Shown: positions 63,985 through 64,000 of the stretch, in pieces
How the letters are laid out: every line of letters starts with the position of its first letter
Numbering within the stretch: the first letter of the stretch is position 1
Assembly: GCA_009363875.1 (NCBI GenBank)
Contig: CM018697.1
Coordinates: 48,687,484-48,751,483, forward strand
Direction: 5' to 3'
DNA from: Mikania micrantha
Lineage: Eukaryota > Streptophyta > Magnoliopsida > Asterales > Asteraceae
Length of the DNA stretch: 64,000 bases
Notes under the pieces: generated by a model
The model's input: the letters and a program-made list of their open reading frames with translations, nothing else
The model's database searches: none
What the model was told of the DNA's origin: nothing
Position numbers and translations under genes: made by a program

Positions 63985-64000
63985 CCTGTCACACCCCTGC

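Larger units (their letters stand above)
62130..63986 (-). other. gypsy-2 untranslated leader
   Basis: It lies between the primer site and the gag start. It contains two copies of a TATATATAGGG...GCCCACCACC module (about 62325-62395 and 62840-62900) and a tandem array (63220-63740). No coding sequence was recognised. Leaders of this lineage hold packaging signals, but none can be assigned by eye. Confidence 0.7.
53932..64000 (-). mobile_element. gypsy-2: near-intact Ty3/gypsy chromovirus, running off the right edge
   Basis: Minus-strand order: the end of the 5' LTR (64000-63987, ...GGGTGTGACA), the primer site TTGGTATCAGAGCC (63984-63971) and a 1.8-kb leader. The gag-pol frame follows (62129-57580), then the purine tract ACTAGGGGAGAC and a 3.6-kb 3' LTR (57546-53932). 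Gag-pol appears to need only one frameshift to be crossed. It is the least damaged LTR retroelement with full enzymes in the window and belongs to the same lineage as gypsy-1. Confidence 0.92.

Overview
This is a window of plant nuclear DNA, almost certainly from a eudicot. The evidence is a 21-exon, intron-rich host gene and abundant plant Ty3/gypsy and Ty1/copia elements primed by initiator-Met tRNA, plus plant RTE LINEs, tRNA-derived SINEs, hAT and Harbinger-type elements. The wording of the gypsy polyproteins resembles Asteraceae elements, but that family-level guess is inference. No bacterial features, CRISPR array or rRNA were seen.

The only clear host gene is an intact EMBRYONIC FLOWER 2 (EMF2)-like Polycomb gene on the + strand. 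Its coding sequence runs from 12913 to 47083 in 21 exons. They join in frame to about 635 aa, close to Arabidopsis EMF2 (631 aa), and keep the C2H2 zinc finger and the VEFS box. The product should be the Su(z)12-type subunit of Polycomb Repressive Complex 2, which deposits H3K27me3. The gene covers about 34 kb because of transposons: intron 7 alone is 15.2 kb, intron 13 is 6.5 kb and intron 16 is 2.7 kb. Intron 3 uses a GC-AG splice pair.

Left flank (1-11 kb): a decayed Ty3/gypsy chromovirus (205-10021, +) is interrupted by a hAT-type MITE (2009-2821) and an LTR-type insertion (5078-6502). It abuts the 3' end of a copia-like element (10022-about 10990).

Intron 7 (15141-30338): an RTE-type LINE on the minus strand is broken into pieces by a small hAT MITE, two decayed copia elements and a complete hAT transposon (22705-27445). 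That hAT has an 8-bp target duplication and an uninterrupted 697-aa, three-exon transposase, and itself carries another MITE. A copia fragment with a Tourist-like MITE follows.

Other introns: intron 13 holds a full copia element (32836-37525, minus) with identical 176-bp LTRs. Intron 16 holds a compact gag-only LTR element (41656-43819). Intron 17 holds a SINE and intron 20 holds MITEs and AT-rich repeats.

Right flank (47.4-64 kb): SINE remnants are followed by a minus-strand copia element interrupted by a solo LTR (49128-50954) and by a second, truncated LTR of the same family. A near-intact Ty3/gypsy chromovirus (53932 to beyond 64000, minus) is inserted there. It has 3.6-kb LTRs, one visible frameshift in pol and a leader with a tandem-repeat array.
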